Assembly: GCA_031390045.1 (NCBI GenBank)
Contig: JANMTB010000016.1
Span: 1 to 56,066, forward strand
Origin: Aalborgiella sp031390045
GTDB lineage: Bacteria > Pseudomonadota > Gammaproteobacteria > Burkholderiales > Burkholderiaceae_C
Reading direction: 5' to 3'
Length of the DNA stretch: 56,066 nucleotides
In this document: one piece after another, positions 1 through 6,733 of the stretch
How positions within the stretch are numbered: position 1 is the stretch's first letter
Layout of the letters: each line of letters starts with the position of its first letter
Program-made: the position numbers and the translations under genes
The notes under the pieces: model-generated
Told to the model about the DNA's origin: nothing
The model's database searches: none
Seen by the model: the letters and a program-made list of their open reading frames with translations, nothing else

Positions 1-125
1 GATCAATCTGCTTACTGAACAGGGCAACACACAGATGCTCAAAATGCTTCGCAGCATTGCTGACAAAGTGGGCGCTGATTTTGAGGAACACCCAGATATG
101 CAGCTGATGGAACAAACTACGCAGC
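1..125. repeat. Direct repeat, copy A (identical to 1601-1725)
   Basis: Bases 1-125 are identical to 1601-1725 in the same orientation. Both lie in the 3' coding part of DUF1003 genes. Identity falls off after base 125 but similarity continues to about 170. The left limit is unknown because it coincides with the window edge. Confidence 0.9.
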
Positions 126-187
126 CAGAGCGCCTGCTGGACCAGATTAACGAGGCAATTGTGGACAATGACAAAACCGACAGTTGA
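1..187 (+). CDS. DUF1003 membrane protein, 3' end only (cut by window start)
   Basis: The frame is open from base 2 and stops at TGA 185-187, giving about 61 residues. They match the C-terminal tail of the full DUF1003 protein encoded at 1224-1781. The first 125 bases are identical to 1601-1725; differences then accumulate and the last residues (ending DNDKTDS) are unrelated to the other copy. The part seen is the cytoplasmic, Gln-rich tail after the two membrane segments of this family. DUF1003 proteins are small inner-membrane proteins of unknown function. Because the 5' part lies outside the window, I cannot tell whether this is a whole second gene or a truncated duplicate. Confidence 0.7.
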   Translation, partial: INLLTEQGNTQMLKMLRSIADKVGADFEEHPDMQLMEQTTQPERLLDQINEAIVDNDKTDS

Positions 188-191
188 TTAG

Positions 192-320
192 CTGGCGGGG
201 TACAAGCGTGCCAAGGGGTCGGTGCAGTTTCCGCTGGATAAGGCGCTGCCACTGGCTTTGATTGCCAAGATTGTGAGATTCAGGGTGGCACAGAATTCGA
301 CCAAAGCGCCTGTACTGTAG
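192..320 (+). pseudogene. Remnant of a DUF1801 (YdhG-like) gene, C-terminal end
   Basis: In the frame starting at 192 the sequence reads LAGYKRAKGSVQFPLDKALP and continues to a TAG at 318-320, about 42 codons. This is the typical C-terminal block of DUF1801 proteins (GYK..KG..QFPLDKPLP followed by a KIVRFRV helix). The same frame has a TAG at 189-191 and there is no start codon or N-terminal domain upstream. The fragment sits 4 bases after the stop of the duplicated DUF1003 tail. I infer a gene whose front was removed when the DUF1003 segment was duplicated or recombined next to it. The family assignment is from memory of the motif. Confidence 0.6.
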
Positions 321-419
321 GACAAAGCCATCAATATGGCCTGTTGTGGGCAAAAGTGTGTCCAAACGGTCAGGTAATCGCTAGACTGACCTTCACAAGA
401 GGATTCAAGGAACACGATC

Positions 420-902
420 ATGCGACTTTTTACATTGTTATTGCTACTCATTTTGACTGCCACGGGCGCTATTGCCTCGCTCAACTGGGCGGCTTTTATC
501 ACCCCAACTGATTTGTGGCTAGGCTTTGCAGCCGTGCGTATGCCTGTGGGCTTGCTGATGCTGGGGCTGCTGGTAGCTATTACGGTTCTGTTTCTGCTGT
601 ACGTGGTCTATCTGCAAACCTCGTCGCTGTTAGAGACGCGTCGTTTGTCGCGCAAATTAGAGGCCAATATTGCGCTGGCTGAGAAAGCGGAAGCGTCACG
701 CTTCACCGAGATGCGCAGCGCGCTAGAGTCAGAAATGCTCAAGCAAGCGAACCGGGAAGCCGAATCCAGAGCAGCCCTGCTGACTAGGATTGACTTGCTT
801 AGTAAAGAGATCAATGTGTCATTGGGGCAGTCAACCAACACGCTGGCCGCACATATTGGCGAGTTTGAAGACAAATTTGAAAAATCGACAGCTAGAGGCT
901 AA
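420..902 (+). CDS. LapA-like inner-membrane protein with coiled-coil tail
   Basis: This 160-residue protein has a hydrophobic segment at about residues 3-22, a second at about 41-66, and then a charged helical tail (about 70-135, rich in Leu, Ala, Glu and Arg) that should form a coiled coil in the cytoplasm. Two membrane segments followed by a coiled coil resemble the LapA/DUF1049 group, whose E. coli member works in lipopolysaccharide assembly, but the match is by architecture only. The ATG at 420 has an AAGGAA ribosome site at 407-412. The gene stands alone between the DUF1801 remnant and the DUF1003 gene. The function is not known from sequence. Confidence 0.6.
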   Translation: MRLFTLLLLLILTATGAIASLNWAAFITPTDLWLGFAAVRMPVGLLMLGLLVAITVLFLLYVVYLQTSSLLETRRLSRKLEANIALAEKAEASRFTEMRSALESEMLKQANREAESRAALLTRIDLLSKEINVSLGQSTNTLAAHIGEFEDKFEKSTARG

Positions 903-1223
903 CAGCCAAGGAAACTGAGAAATAGCGCCTAGGGTGGGTGCTGTTGCCGCTGGACATTGTGAAACTTGGCTAAAACGTCTTAAACCTTGAAAATAAGTGC
1001 TCAAATTGGCATCTAGCCGGCGTTTTTATTGCCTAATCAGCTATATTATTTATAGCCAAATTCATATCTAATAAAGTCACTGCAGCCGTTAATTTTCGCA
1101 CTAGCAGCGGATGAAGCATCTCTGTAGGAGAATGCCGCAAATTGCTATTTAGCATGGTTGATCCTCATCTGCAGCGCGTTGCAGGTAGTAGCATGCTCTT
1201 GAAGCAACTTCAGGAGACTGACC
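903..1223. other. Intergenic stretch before the DUF1003 gene
   Basis: These 321 bases hold no credible gene on either strand. The only clear element is a palindromic repeat at 1012-1057. The last 15 bases carry an AGGAG ribosome site for the DUF1003 start at 1224. I see no convincing promoter or terminator. Confidence 0.6.
1012..1057 (+). repeat. Palindromic repeat, copy 1 (intergenic)
   Basis: This is a forward copy of the window's repeat family. The left half reads TAGCCGGCGTTTTTATTGCC and the right half is a small hairpin, AGCTAT then about 7 A/T bases then ATAGCC. It lies between the LapA-like gene and the DUF1003 gene. Confidence 0.8.
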
Positions 1224-1781
1224 ATGACCAATCCGAATAATGTGACTGATTCCACAAACACCAGCCAGCAAAGTATAGATACACTAACCGACCGCAATTT
1301 GCAGGCCATACTAGAGAAAGAACGACTAGTCCAATCAGGCAGTACCTTTGCCCAGCGCTTTGCTAGCTATGTAGCAGCGTTTTGTGGATCCATGACGTTT
1401 GTATGGATCCATATGGTGATTTTTACCCTTTGGATTGCGTATAACACCTCGCCTTGGGTACTCGTTCATTACGATCCCTTGCCTTTCACTTTCTTGAACT
1501 TTATGCTATCAATTGAGGCTATCTTTCTATCCGCATTCATTTTGATGAGCCAGAACCAAGAAGCTAAGATGGATAAGCAGCGCAGCCACTTGGACTTGCA
1601 GATCAATCTGCTTACTGAACAGGGCAACACACAGATGCTCAAAATGCTTCGCAGCATTGCTGACAAAGTGGGCGCTGATTTTGAGGAACACCCAGATATG
1701 CAGCTGATGGAACAAACTACGCAGCCCGAGCGCCTACTTGACCAGATCAACGAAGCCACTGTCGCCAAGGTGTCAGACTAG
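1224..1781 (+). CDS. DUF1003 family membrane protein
   Basis: This 185-residue protein has a polar N-terminus, membrane segments at about residues 50-73 and 88-109, and a hydrophilic tail. The block around 85-112 (DPLPF, LNFMLS, ending in MSQN) is the signature of the DUF1003 family. Members are predicted inner-membrane proteins; no biochemical function is established that I know of. The ATG at 1224 is preceded by AGGAG and is the natural start. The C-terminal 42 codons are duplicated at the window start. The gene is followed at 76 bases by a lipoprotein gene on the same strand, so co-transcription is possible but not shown. Confidence 0.8.
   Translation: MTNPNNVTDSTNTSQQSIDTLTDRNLQAILEKERLVQSGSTFAQRFASYVAAFCGSMTFVWIHMVIFTLWIAYNTSPWVLVHYDPLPFTFLNFMLSIEAIFLSAFILMSQNQEAKMDKQRSHLDLQINLLTEQGNTQMLKMLRSIADKVGADFEEHPDMQLMEQTTQPERLLDQINEATVAKVSD
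1601..1725. repeat. Direct repeat, copy B (identical to 1-125)
   Basis: This is the second copy of the 125-base block, in the 3' part of the complete DUF1003 gene. The copies are 1.6 kb apart with the LapA-like gene and a palindromic repeat between them, so recombination between them would delete that interval. Confidence 0.9.
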
Positions 1782-1857
1782 GTATTTCCCCGTAAGTTGG
1801 CATGCCTACAATTTGAAGGTATGCCTCACACTACAAATCTACAAGGAGACTTATCTG

Positions 1858-3111
1858 ATGAATAAATTGACCCTACTGGGATCACTTGTCTTAGTCGCAT
1901 TGGGTGGCTGCCAAAGCACGCCGCCCATGGCTGCAGCGCCTGTAGCAGCAGCGCCAACGGCTGCACCAGCTGCAGCTGCGCCAGCACCGGCTTGGCAACA
2001 AGGTCGCTCTACAGCGCAAGCAACCTCGCCTTTAGCACCTTTGGCTGGCAAATTAACCGTGACGCCTGCTGCAGACATTCAGCTGAGCAAGTTGAAACTA
2101 CCGCCTGGCTTCAAAATTGAGCTTTGGTCAACGGGCACGCCAGGCGTGCGTGCCATGTCTCGTGGTGAAAGTGGCAAGATTTATGCGGGTACGCGCCCGC
2201 TGGGTCGCGTGTATGAAATCACCGACGCGGGCGGCCAGCGCACCAGCCGCGTGCTGGTTGACAAATTAGATCAGCCTGCAACAGCCATGCACAAAGGTAA
2301 TTTGTACGTGATGGCGGTTGACAAAGTACTACGCTACGACGGCATTGAATCTAACCCGAACGTGCAACCTGTGGATATGACCGCATTGTTCAAGCTGCCA
2401 AAAGAGAAGCATCACAATTGGAAATACATGCGTTTTGGCCCCGATGGCAAGATGTACGTACCCTTTGGCGCGCCATGCAATATCTGCGTGTTACCTAGCC
2501 CAGAGTATGCGCAAATTCGCACCTACAACCCAGATGGCTCTGGCATGGAAGTGATTGCCACGGGTGTACGTAACACGCTAGGCTTTGACTGGCACCCTGT
2601 CACCAAAGAGCTTTGGTTTACCAACCACGGGCGCGACTGGATGGGTGACGATTCGCCGGAAGACGGATTGTTCCGTTTGAGCCAAAAAGGACAAAACTTT
2701 GGCTTCCCATACTGTCACGTGGGCAACGTGCCTGACGCTGACATCAAAAAAGCCAATCCTTGTGAAGGCGTAACGCCAGTGGTGCAAGCCATGGGTGGTC
2801 ATTCTGCGGTGATGGGTTTGCAGTTTTACACTGGTAATATGTTCCCAGCCGAGTACAAAAATGCAGCCTTCATTGCACGCAAAGGCTCTTGGAACCGCAG
2901 CAGTAAAAATGGTTTTGATGTCGTGATGGTGAAAGCCGACAACGATGGTAAAAACGCGAAAACAACGCCGTTTTTGACAGGTTTCTTGGACACACAAACC
3001 CAAGCCTTCTCTGGTCGCCCCGCTTATCTGCTGCAAATGCCGGATGGCTCTATGTTGGTGTCTGACGAGCAAATGGGTGCGATTTACCGCATCTCATATG
3101 CCAAGCCATAA
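1858..3111 (+). CDS. PQQ-type sugar dehydrogenase (GSDH/sorbosone family), lipoprotein
   Basis: This 417-residue protein probably oxidises an aldose or related polyol in the periplasm with PQQ and passes electrons to a c-type cytochrome. A lipobox (LGGC, Cys18) predicts a lipid anchor, followed by an Ala/Pro linker to about residue 55 and then a six-bladed propeller of the soluble glucose/sorbosone dehydrogenase type. Visible blocks include LPPGFKIELW, GVRNTLGFDWHP and NHGRDWMGDD, which occupy the positions of the PQQ and calcium site in this fold. The ATG at 1858 with AGGAG at 1844-1848 was preferred over an upstream in-frame ATG at 1738 inside DUF1003. The dihaem cytochrome gene follows closely, which supports an electron-transfer pair. 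The exact substrate cannot be read from sequence. Confidence 0.8.
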   Translation: MNKLTLLGSLVLVALGGCQSTPPMAAAPVAAAPTAAPAAAAPAPAWQQGRSTAQATSPLAPLAGKLTVTPAADIQLSKLKLPPGFKIELWSTGTPGVRAMSRGESGKIYAGTRPLGRVYEITDAGGQRTSRVLVDKLDQPATAMHKGNLYVMAVDKVLRYDGIESNPNVQPVDMTALFKLPKEKHHNWKYMRFGPDGKMYVPFGAPCNICVLPSPEYAQIRTYNPDGSGMEVIATGVRNTLGFDWHPVTKELWFTNHGRDWMGDDSPEDGLFRLSQKGQNFGFPYCHVGNVPDADIKKANPCEGVTPVVQAMGGHSAVMGLQFYTGNMFPAEYKNAAFIARKGSWNRSSKNGFDVVMVKADNDGKNAKTTPFLTGFLDTQTQAFSGRPAYLLQMPDGSMLVSDEQMGAIYRISYAKP

Positions 3112-3133
3112 GCGACAAAATTCGCACAACCGC

Positions 3134-3712
3134 ATGACTCAAATCAGCAGGGCCCTGGCAGCAGCGGCCCTGCTTTTTTGTTTTCAAGGTGCGAATGCGC
3201 AGCAAGCAAACCCGTCTCAATTAGCGTTGTGCGTGGCCTGCCACGGTGCGAATGGCAATTCGCAAATCCCGACGACGCCTTCATTGGCGGGGCAACCCAA
3301 GGTATTTATTGAAAACCAGTTGGTGTTGATTCGTGAAGGTATTCGCGATGTGCCACAAATGAAAGGCATGCTCGACAAATTCAAAGACGAAGATTTTGTA
3401 GCGCTCGGGCAGTATTTTTCAGAGCAAAAACCGGTCAAAACGGCTACGGAAGCGGTGAACCAAGCCAGTTATTTGCGTGGTCAAGAAACGTCGAAAAAAA
3501 TGCTCTGTGGCACTTGTCATTTGCCAAATTACAGCGGACAGAGCCAGATTCCACGATTGGCAGGACAACATGAAGCGTTTTTGAAACTCTCTCTGAAGCA
3601 ATTTCGTGACAACCCAGGCCCTGGTCGAGACTCAAACATGACTGCGGCGGCCTATGGGCTGAAAGATGCAGATATTGATGATTTATCGCATTTTTTAGCG
3701 AATTTTAAGTAG
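3134..3712 (+). CDS. Periplasmic dihaem cytochrome c (c4-like)
   Basis: This 192-residue protein starts with a signal peptide (cleavage likely after GANA, residue 22) and carries two haem c sites, CVACH (Cys33, Cys36, His37) and CGTCH (Cys125, Cys128, His129). Met77 or Met80 and Met169 are the likely sixth ligands. Two class I domains in tandem are typical of cytochrome c4, which shuttles electrons in the periplasm. It begins 22 bases after the sugar dehydrogenase and is its likely electron acceptor. The ATG at 3134 lacks a good ribosome site; an in-frame ATG at 3098 inside the previous gene is an alternative but would spoil the signal peptide. Confidence 0.85.
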   Translation: MTQISRALAAAALLFCFQGANAQQANPSQLALCVACHGANGNSQIPTTPSLAGQPKVFIENQLVLIREGIRDVPQMKGMLDKFKDEDFVALGQYFSEQKPVKTATEAVNQASYLRGQETSKKMLCGTCHLPNYSGQSQIPRLAGQHEAFLKLSLKQFRDNPGPGRDSNMTAAAYGLKDADIDDLSHFLANFK

Positions 3713-3841
3713 ATTTAACTTGATGCTTTAAATCCTAGCTAATGCATTTTTTGCATAACTAGCTGCATTCTTGGCGTTGGACAAGTTCGGTGGAGAGTTT
3801 TAAGCTTCGGCTTGTCATTTACTAACCCACAAGGACATGTC
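3713..3841. other. Gap between cytochrome and glutamate dehydrogenase
   Basis: This 129-base gap has no gene. At 3734-3766 there is a possible decayed copy of the palindromic repeat. A short hairpin with a UUCG loop (AAGCTTCGGCTT, 3802-3813) is nested inside a longer GACAAG/CTTGTC pairing (3780-3816), within the leader of the next gene. AAGGA at 3831-3835 is its ribosome site. Confidence 0.5.
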
Positions 3842-5170
3842 ATGTTGCACCCTAGCACCCACGCCTCAGTCGCCGCAACCATCGGGGCTCCGATGAATTC
3901 GCAAATCCCTTCTTACCTGCAAGCAGACAACCTCGGCCCATGGGGCAATTACCTGCAACAAGTAGACCGTGTCGTGCCCTACTTGGGCAATCTTGCGCGC
4001 TGGGCAGATACACTGAAGCGACCTAAGCGTATATTGATTGTGGATGTGCCAATTCACATGGACGATGGCTCGATCAGGCATTTTGAGGGCTACCGTGTTC
4101 AGCACAATACCTCACGCGGGCCAGGCAAGGGTGGCGTGCGGTTTCACCAAGATGTGACGCTATCTGAAGTGATGGCGCTGTCGGCCTGGATGTCTATCAA
4201 AAACGCTGCTGTGAATGTGCCTTACGGTGGTGCGAAAGGCGGTATTCGCGTCGACCCGAAAACGCTGTCCATAGGTGAGCTAGAAAGGATGACACGACGC
4301 TACACCAGCGAGATTGGCATCATTATCGGCCCCACCAAAGACATCCCCGCACCAGATGTGAACACCAATGAGCAGATCATGGCGTGGATGATGGATACGT
4401 ATTCCATGAACGAAGGCGCAACGGCGACGGGCGTGGTAACAGGCAAACCGATTCATCTAGGCGGCTCACTGGGCCGCAAAGACGCGACTGGGCGCGGCGT
4501 GTTTACGGTGGGCGTGGAAGCGGCAAAGCACATCGGACTTGACATCAAAGGCGCACGCGTTGCCGTTCAGGGTTTTGGCAATGTGGGCGGTGTGGCTGGG
4601 CGGCTGTTTACCGAGGCTGGTGCTAGTGTGGTGGCGGTTCAAGACCATGGTGGCACGATTTATAAGGCAAGCGGCTTGGATGTACCTGCGCTATTGAAGC
4701 ACGTTGCCGAAACAGGCAGTGCTGCGGGGTTTGCAGGCGCTGAATTTCTCAAAAACGAGCTGTTTTGGGAAGTGGATTGTGATATTTTGATTCCTGCCGC
4801 ACTGGAATCGCAAATCACCGCAACCAATGCAGGCAAGATCAAAGCCAAGATGGTGATTGAGGGCGCAAATGGCCCAACTACGCCAGCTGCAGACGACATT
4901 TTGCAAGAGCGTGGCGTGCTGGTGTTGCCGGATGTGCTTGCCAACGCCGGCGGCGTGACGGTGAGCTATTTTGAGTGGGTGCAGGATTTCTCAAGCTTCT
5001 TTTGGGATGAAGACGAGATCAATGCACGGCTGGTGAAGATCATGAAAGATGCGTTTGCAGGCGTGTGGGCGGTGGCGGAGGAGCACAAGGTGAGTTTGCG
5101 TACAGCGACGTTTATAGTAGCCTGCAAGCGGATTTTGCATGCACGTGAATTACGTGGCTTGTACCCATAG
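3842..5170 (+). CDS. gdhA: Glu/Leu/Phe/Val dehydrogenase, probably NAD(P)-glutamate dehydrogenase
   Basis: This 442-residue enzyme interconverts glutamate and 2-oxoglutarate plus ammonia with NAD(P). The N-terminal domain carries GPGKGGVR (about 93-100) and PYGGAKGGIR (about 127-136, catalytic Lys132). The C-terminal Rossmann domain carries GFGNVGG (about 244-250). The size and motifs fit the hexameric 45-kDa class. The ATG at 3842 has AAGGA six bases upstream; a TTG at 3812 would add ten residues but lacks a ribosome site. The gene converges on the DUF1178 gene. Cofactor preference cannot be decided by eye, and amino-acid dehydrogenases with other substrates share the fold, although glutamate is the usual one at this size. 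Confidence 0.85.
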   Translation: MLHPSTHASVAATIGAPMNSQIPSYLQADNLGPWGNYLQQVDRVVPYLGNLARWADTLKRPKRILIVDVPIHMDDGSIRHFEGYRVQHNTSRGPGKGGVRFHQDVTLSEVMALSAWMSIKNAAVNVPYGGAKGGIRVDPKTLSIGELERMTRRYTSEIGIIIGPTKDIPAPDVNTNEQIMAWMMDTYSMNEGATATGVVTGKPIHLGGSLGRKDATGRGVFTVGVEAAKHIGLDIKGARVAVQGFGNVGGVAGRLFTEAGASVVAVQDHGGTIYKASGLDVPALLKHVAETGSAAGFAGAEFLKNELFWEVDCDILIPAALESQITATNAGKIKAKMVIEGANGPTTPAADDILQERGVLVLPDVLANAGGVTVSYFEWVQDFSSFFWDEDEINARLVKIMKDAFAGVWAVAEEHKVSLRTATFIVACKRILHARELRGLYP

Positions 5171-5198
5171 ATCCCGTTTTTATCCTTATAAACACGAT

Positions 5199-5243
5199 TC
5201 TAGCTGGCGTATTTATTACCTAATTTGCTATTTATTTTATAGC
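5199..5243 (+). repeat. Palindromic repeat, copy 2 (convergent gap)
   Basis: A forward copy lies between the converging ends of gdhA and the DUF1178 gene. The right arm is a perfect stem TTGCTAT/ATAGCAA with a 7-base loop and A/T-rich flanks. It could help end transcription from both sides, but there is no clear U-tract. Confidence 0.8.
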
Positions 5244-5259
5244 AAAAATAATTTACAAG

Positions 5260-5805
5260 TCAATTCAATGGCCGTTTGAGCGAATCGGGGATAGATAACG
5301 GCATGACATCAATGCCCTCTTCCATCAGTTCCATGGTCTGGTCTGGCGTAGCATGGCCGCGAATGGCGCGTTCATCAGCTTCGCCGTAGTGGATTTTGCG
5401 GGCTTCTGAAGCAAAGCTGTTACCTACATCTTCAGTGTTGGCCATGACGTGCTTAGCCATGTCCATCCAAGCGGCTTGCATGACAGCGGCTACTTCGGAC
5501 GACATGGGTGGGCGCTGAGGCGATGGCAAGGTTTGCGTTGCCTGATCTTGTGGGACCAGCTCGGTCGAAGTAAGAGACGTCGCAGCGGTTGCCGCGTTTT
5601 TAGATTCAGTGGTTTTTTCCGCTATTGGTTCAGCGGTTTTGCCTAGATTGAAACGTGGTGCGCTCAACTTTTTGGTGATCTCTGCACTGCCGCACAGAGG
5701 GCACTGCACCAAACCGCGGCTTAGTTGGCTCTGGAAGTCACCCTCAGAGCCAAACCAACCTTCAAACGAATGCTGGAGACTACATTGCAGGTCTAGTACT
5801 TTCAT
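5260..5805 (-). CDS. DUF1178 family protein with N-terminal zinc-ribbon-like motif
   Basis: This 181-residue cytoplasmic protein begins MKVLDLQC; Cys8 with His12 and the pair Cys35-x2-Cys38 (CPLC) look like a metal site. A low-complexity Ala/Thr/Pro middle (about 60-100) separates it from a helical C-terminus (about 105-165) ending in PLSIPDSLKR. DUF1178 proteins of this shape are common in proteobacteria and have no assigned function. It starts 9 bases after the NUDIX gene and is the last gene of the nuo-led block, so it is probably co-transcribed with it. A regulatory or metal-binding role is only a guess. Confidence 0.8.
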   Translation of the reverse strand: MKVLDLQCSLQHSFEGWFGSEGDFQSQLSRGLVQCPLCGSAEITKKLSAPRFNLGKTAEPIAEKTTESKNAATAATSLTSTELVPQDQATQTLPSPQRPPMSSEVAAVMQAAWMDMAKHVMANTEDVGNSFASEARKIHYGEADERAIRGHATPDQTMELMEEGIDVMPLSIPDSLKRPLN

Positions 5806-5814
5806 AGAAGTAGA

Positions 5815-6405
5815 TTAAACCCGTTCAATATCGGTTGCAAGCACCCAATTCAATGGCCATGCTCCCGACAAGGCATTCTGCAGCCACAAAGTGCAAGCCA
5901 TCGTTTTGGCATCAGTAACTAAGCCGTCACCACACATGGCGAGTAATTCAGCTGGTGTGGCGATCATGACATCTAAAGATTCACCTTCGTCCAACTTGCG
6001 TTCACCCAAAGTCAGCCCCTTGGCGAAGTAAATATGCAAAATCTCAGTGGAATAGGCAATTGCAAGATGCGTTTTGCCTGCGTAAGCCCAATACTGCGCC
6101 CTGTAGCCAGTTTCTTCAAGCAACTCGCGTTGGCCGCAGTACTGTGGGTTTTCGCCAGCTTCAAGCTTTCCAGCAGGGAATTCGATCATCACCTCACCAA
6201 CCGGGTAGCGAAATTGTCGTTCTAAGACTAGTCTTCCATCGTCCAACAAAGGAATGATAACGACGGCGCCAGGATGAACAACATACTCGCGCGTGGCTTG
6301 ATTGCCGCCGGGCAAAGAAATGGTGTCGCGAAGGATATTTAAAAAGTTGCCTTTGTAGACCTGCTCACTGCTGATTTTGGTTTCAATCAGATGGCTATTA
6401 CTCAT
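5815..6405 (-). CDS. NUDIX hydrolase, ADP-ribose pyrophosphatase-like
   Basis: This protein of about 196 residues belongs to the NUDIX superfamily, which hydrolyses nucleoside diphosphates linked to another group. The NUDIX box GKLEAGENPQYCGQRELLEE is complete (about residues 79-98, followed by TGY) with its REL..EE core. The preceding strand motif EFPAGKLE is characteristic of ADP-ribose/NDP-sugar pyrophosphatases (NudF type). I chose the ATG at 6405 because AAGG lies upstream; an in-frame ATG at 6426 overlaps the DUF2818 gene and would add seven residues. Position after nuoN suggests a link to NAD or ADP-ribose housekeeping, which is inference. Confidence 0.85.
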   Translation of the reverse strand: MSNSHLIETKISSEQVYKGNFLNILRDTISLPGGNQATREYVVHPGAVVIIPLLDDGRLVLERQFRYPVGEVMIEFPAGKLEAGENPQYCGQRELLEETGYRAQYWAYAGKTHLAIAYSTEILHIYFAKGLTLGERKLDEGESLDVMIATPAELLAMCGDGLVTDAKTMACTLWLQNALSGAWPLNWVLATDIERV

Positions 6406-6415
6406 GCTAACCTTA

Positions 6416-6721
6416 CTATTCATCACGGTGTTTGAGCAAGTAGCGATAAATAAAACCAGGAAAAGCCAAGGTGATGAATAACGCCCCGGTGATGGCGTAA
6501 AACTCCCAGCCTTGCGGCGCGATTTGACCTGCTCGATTTTCCAGCAATAAGCCTAATCCGCCTGCAATAAAGTAAAAAATGACAAGCTCTACTAGTCTAA
6601 TCCCCAATGTTTTGGGGATTTTCAGTAAGAAAAGAAGCAAAAATCGTTTCGTTAAAAATGGCAAATTGGCGGCTAAAAAAGCCACCACAATGACTAGCCA
6701 AATGCTTGCAGATTGAACCAT
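6416..6721 (-). CDS. DUF2818 small membrane protein
   Basis: This 101-residue, very hydrophobic protein has three likely membrane helices (about 6-25, 42-62 and 73-94) and short charged loops. As I recall, DUF2818 genes in Burkholderiales regularly follow nuoN, and here it starts 12 bases after nuoN. It could be an accessory or assembly factor of complex I, but no function is established. It overlaps the first possible start of the NUDIX gene by a few bases, which argues for one operon. Confidence 0.8.
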   Translation of the reverse strand: MVQSASIWLVIVVAFLAANLPFLTKRFLLLFLLKIPKTLGIRLVELVIFYFIAGGLGLLLENRAGQIAPQGWEFYAITGALFITLAFPGFIYRYLLKHRDE

Positions 6722-6733
6722 GGAGTTGTAGGC

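Noticed and set aside
2578..3072. A 164-codon open frame on the - strand
   Set aside because: Antisense to the sugar dehydrogenase, with no ribosome site or motif.
3734..3766. Tenth palindromic-repeat copy before gdhA
   Set aside because: Only the outline (TAGC, TTTTTTGC, TAGCTGC) matches; too decayed to count as a sure copy.
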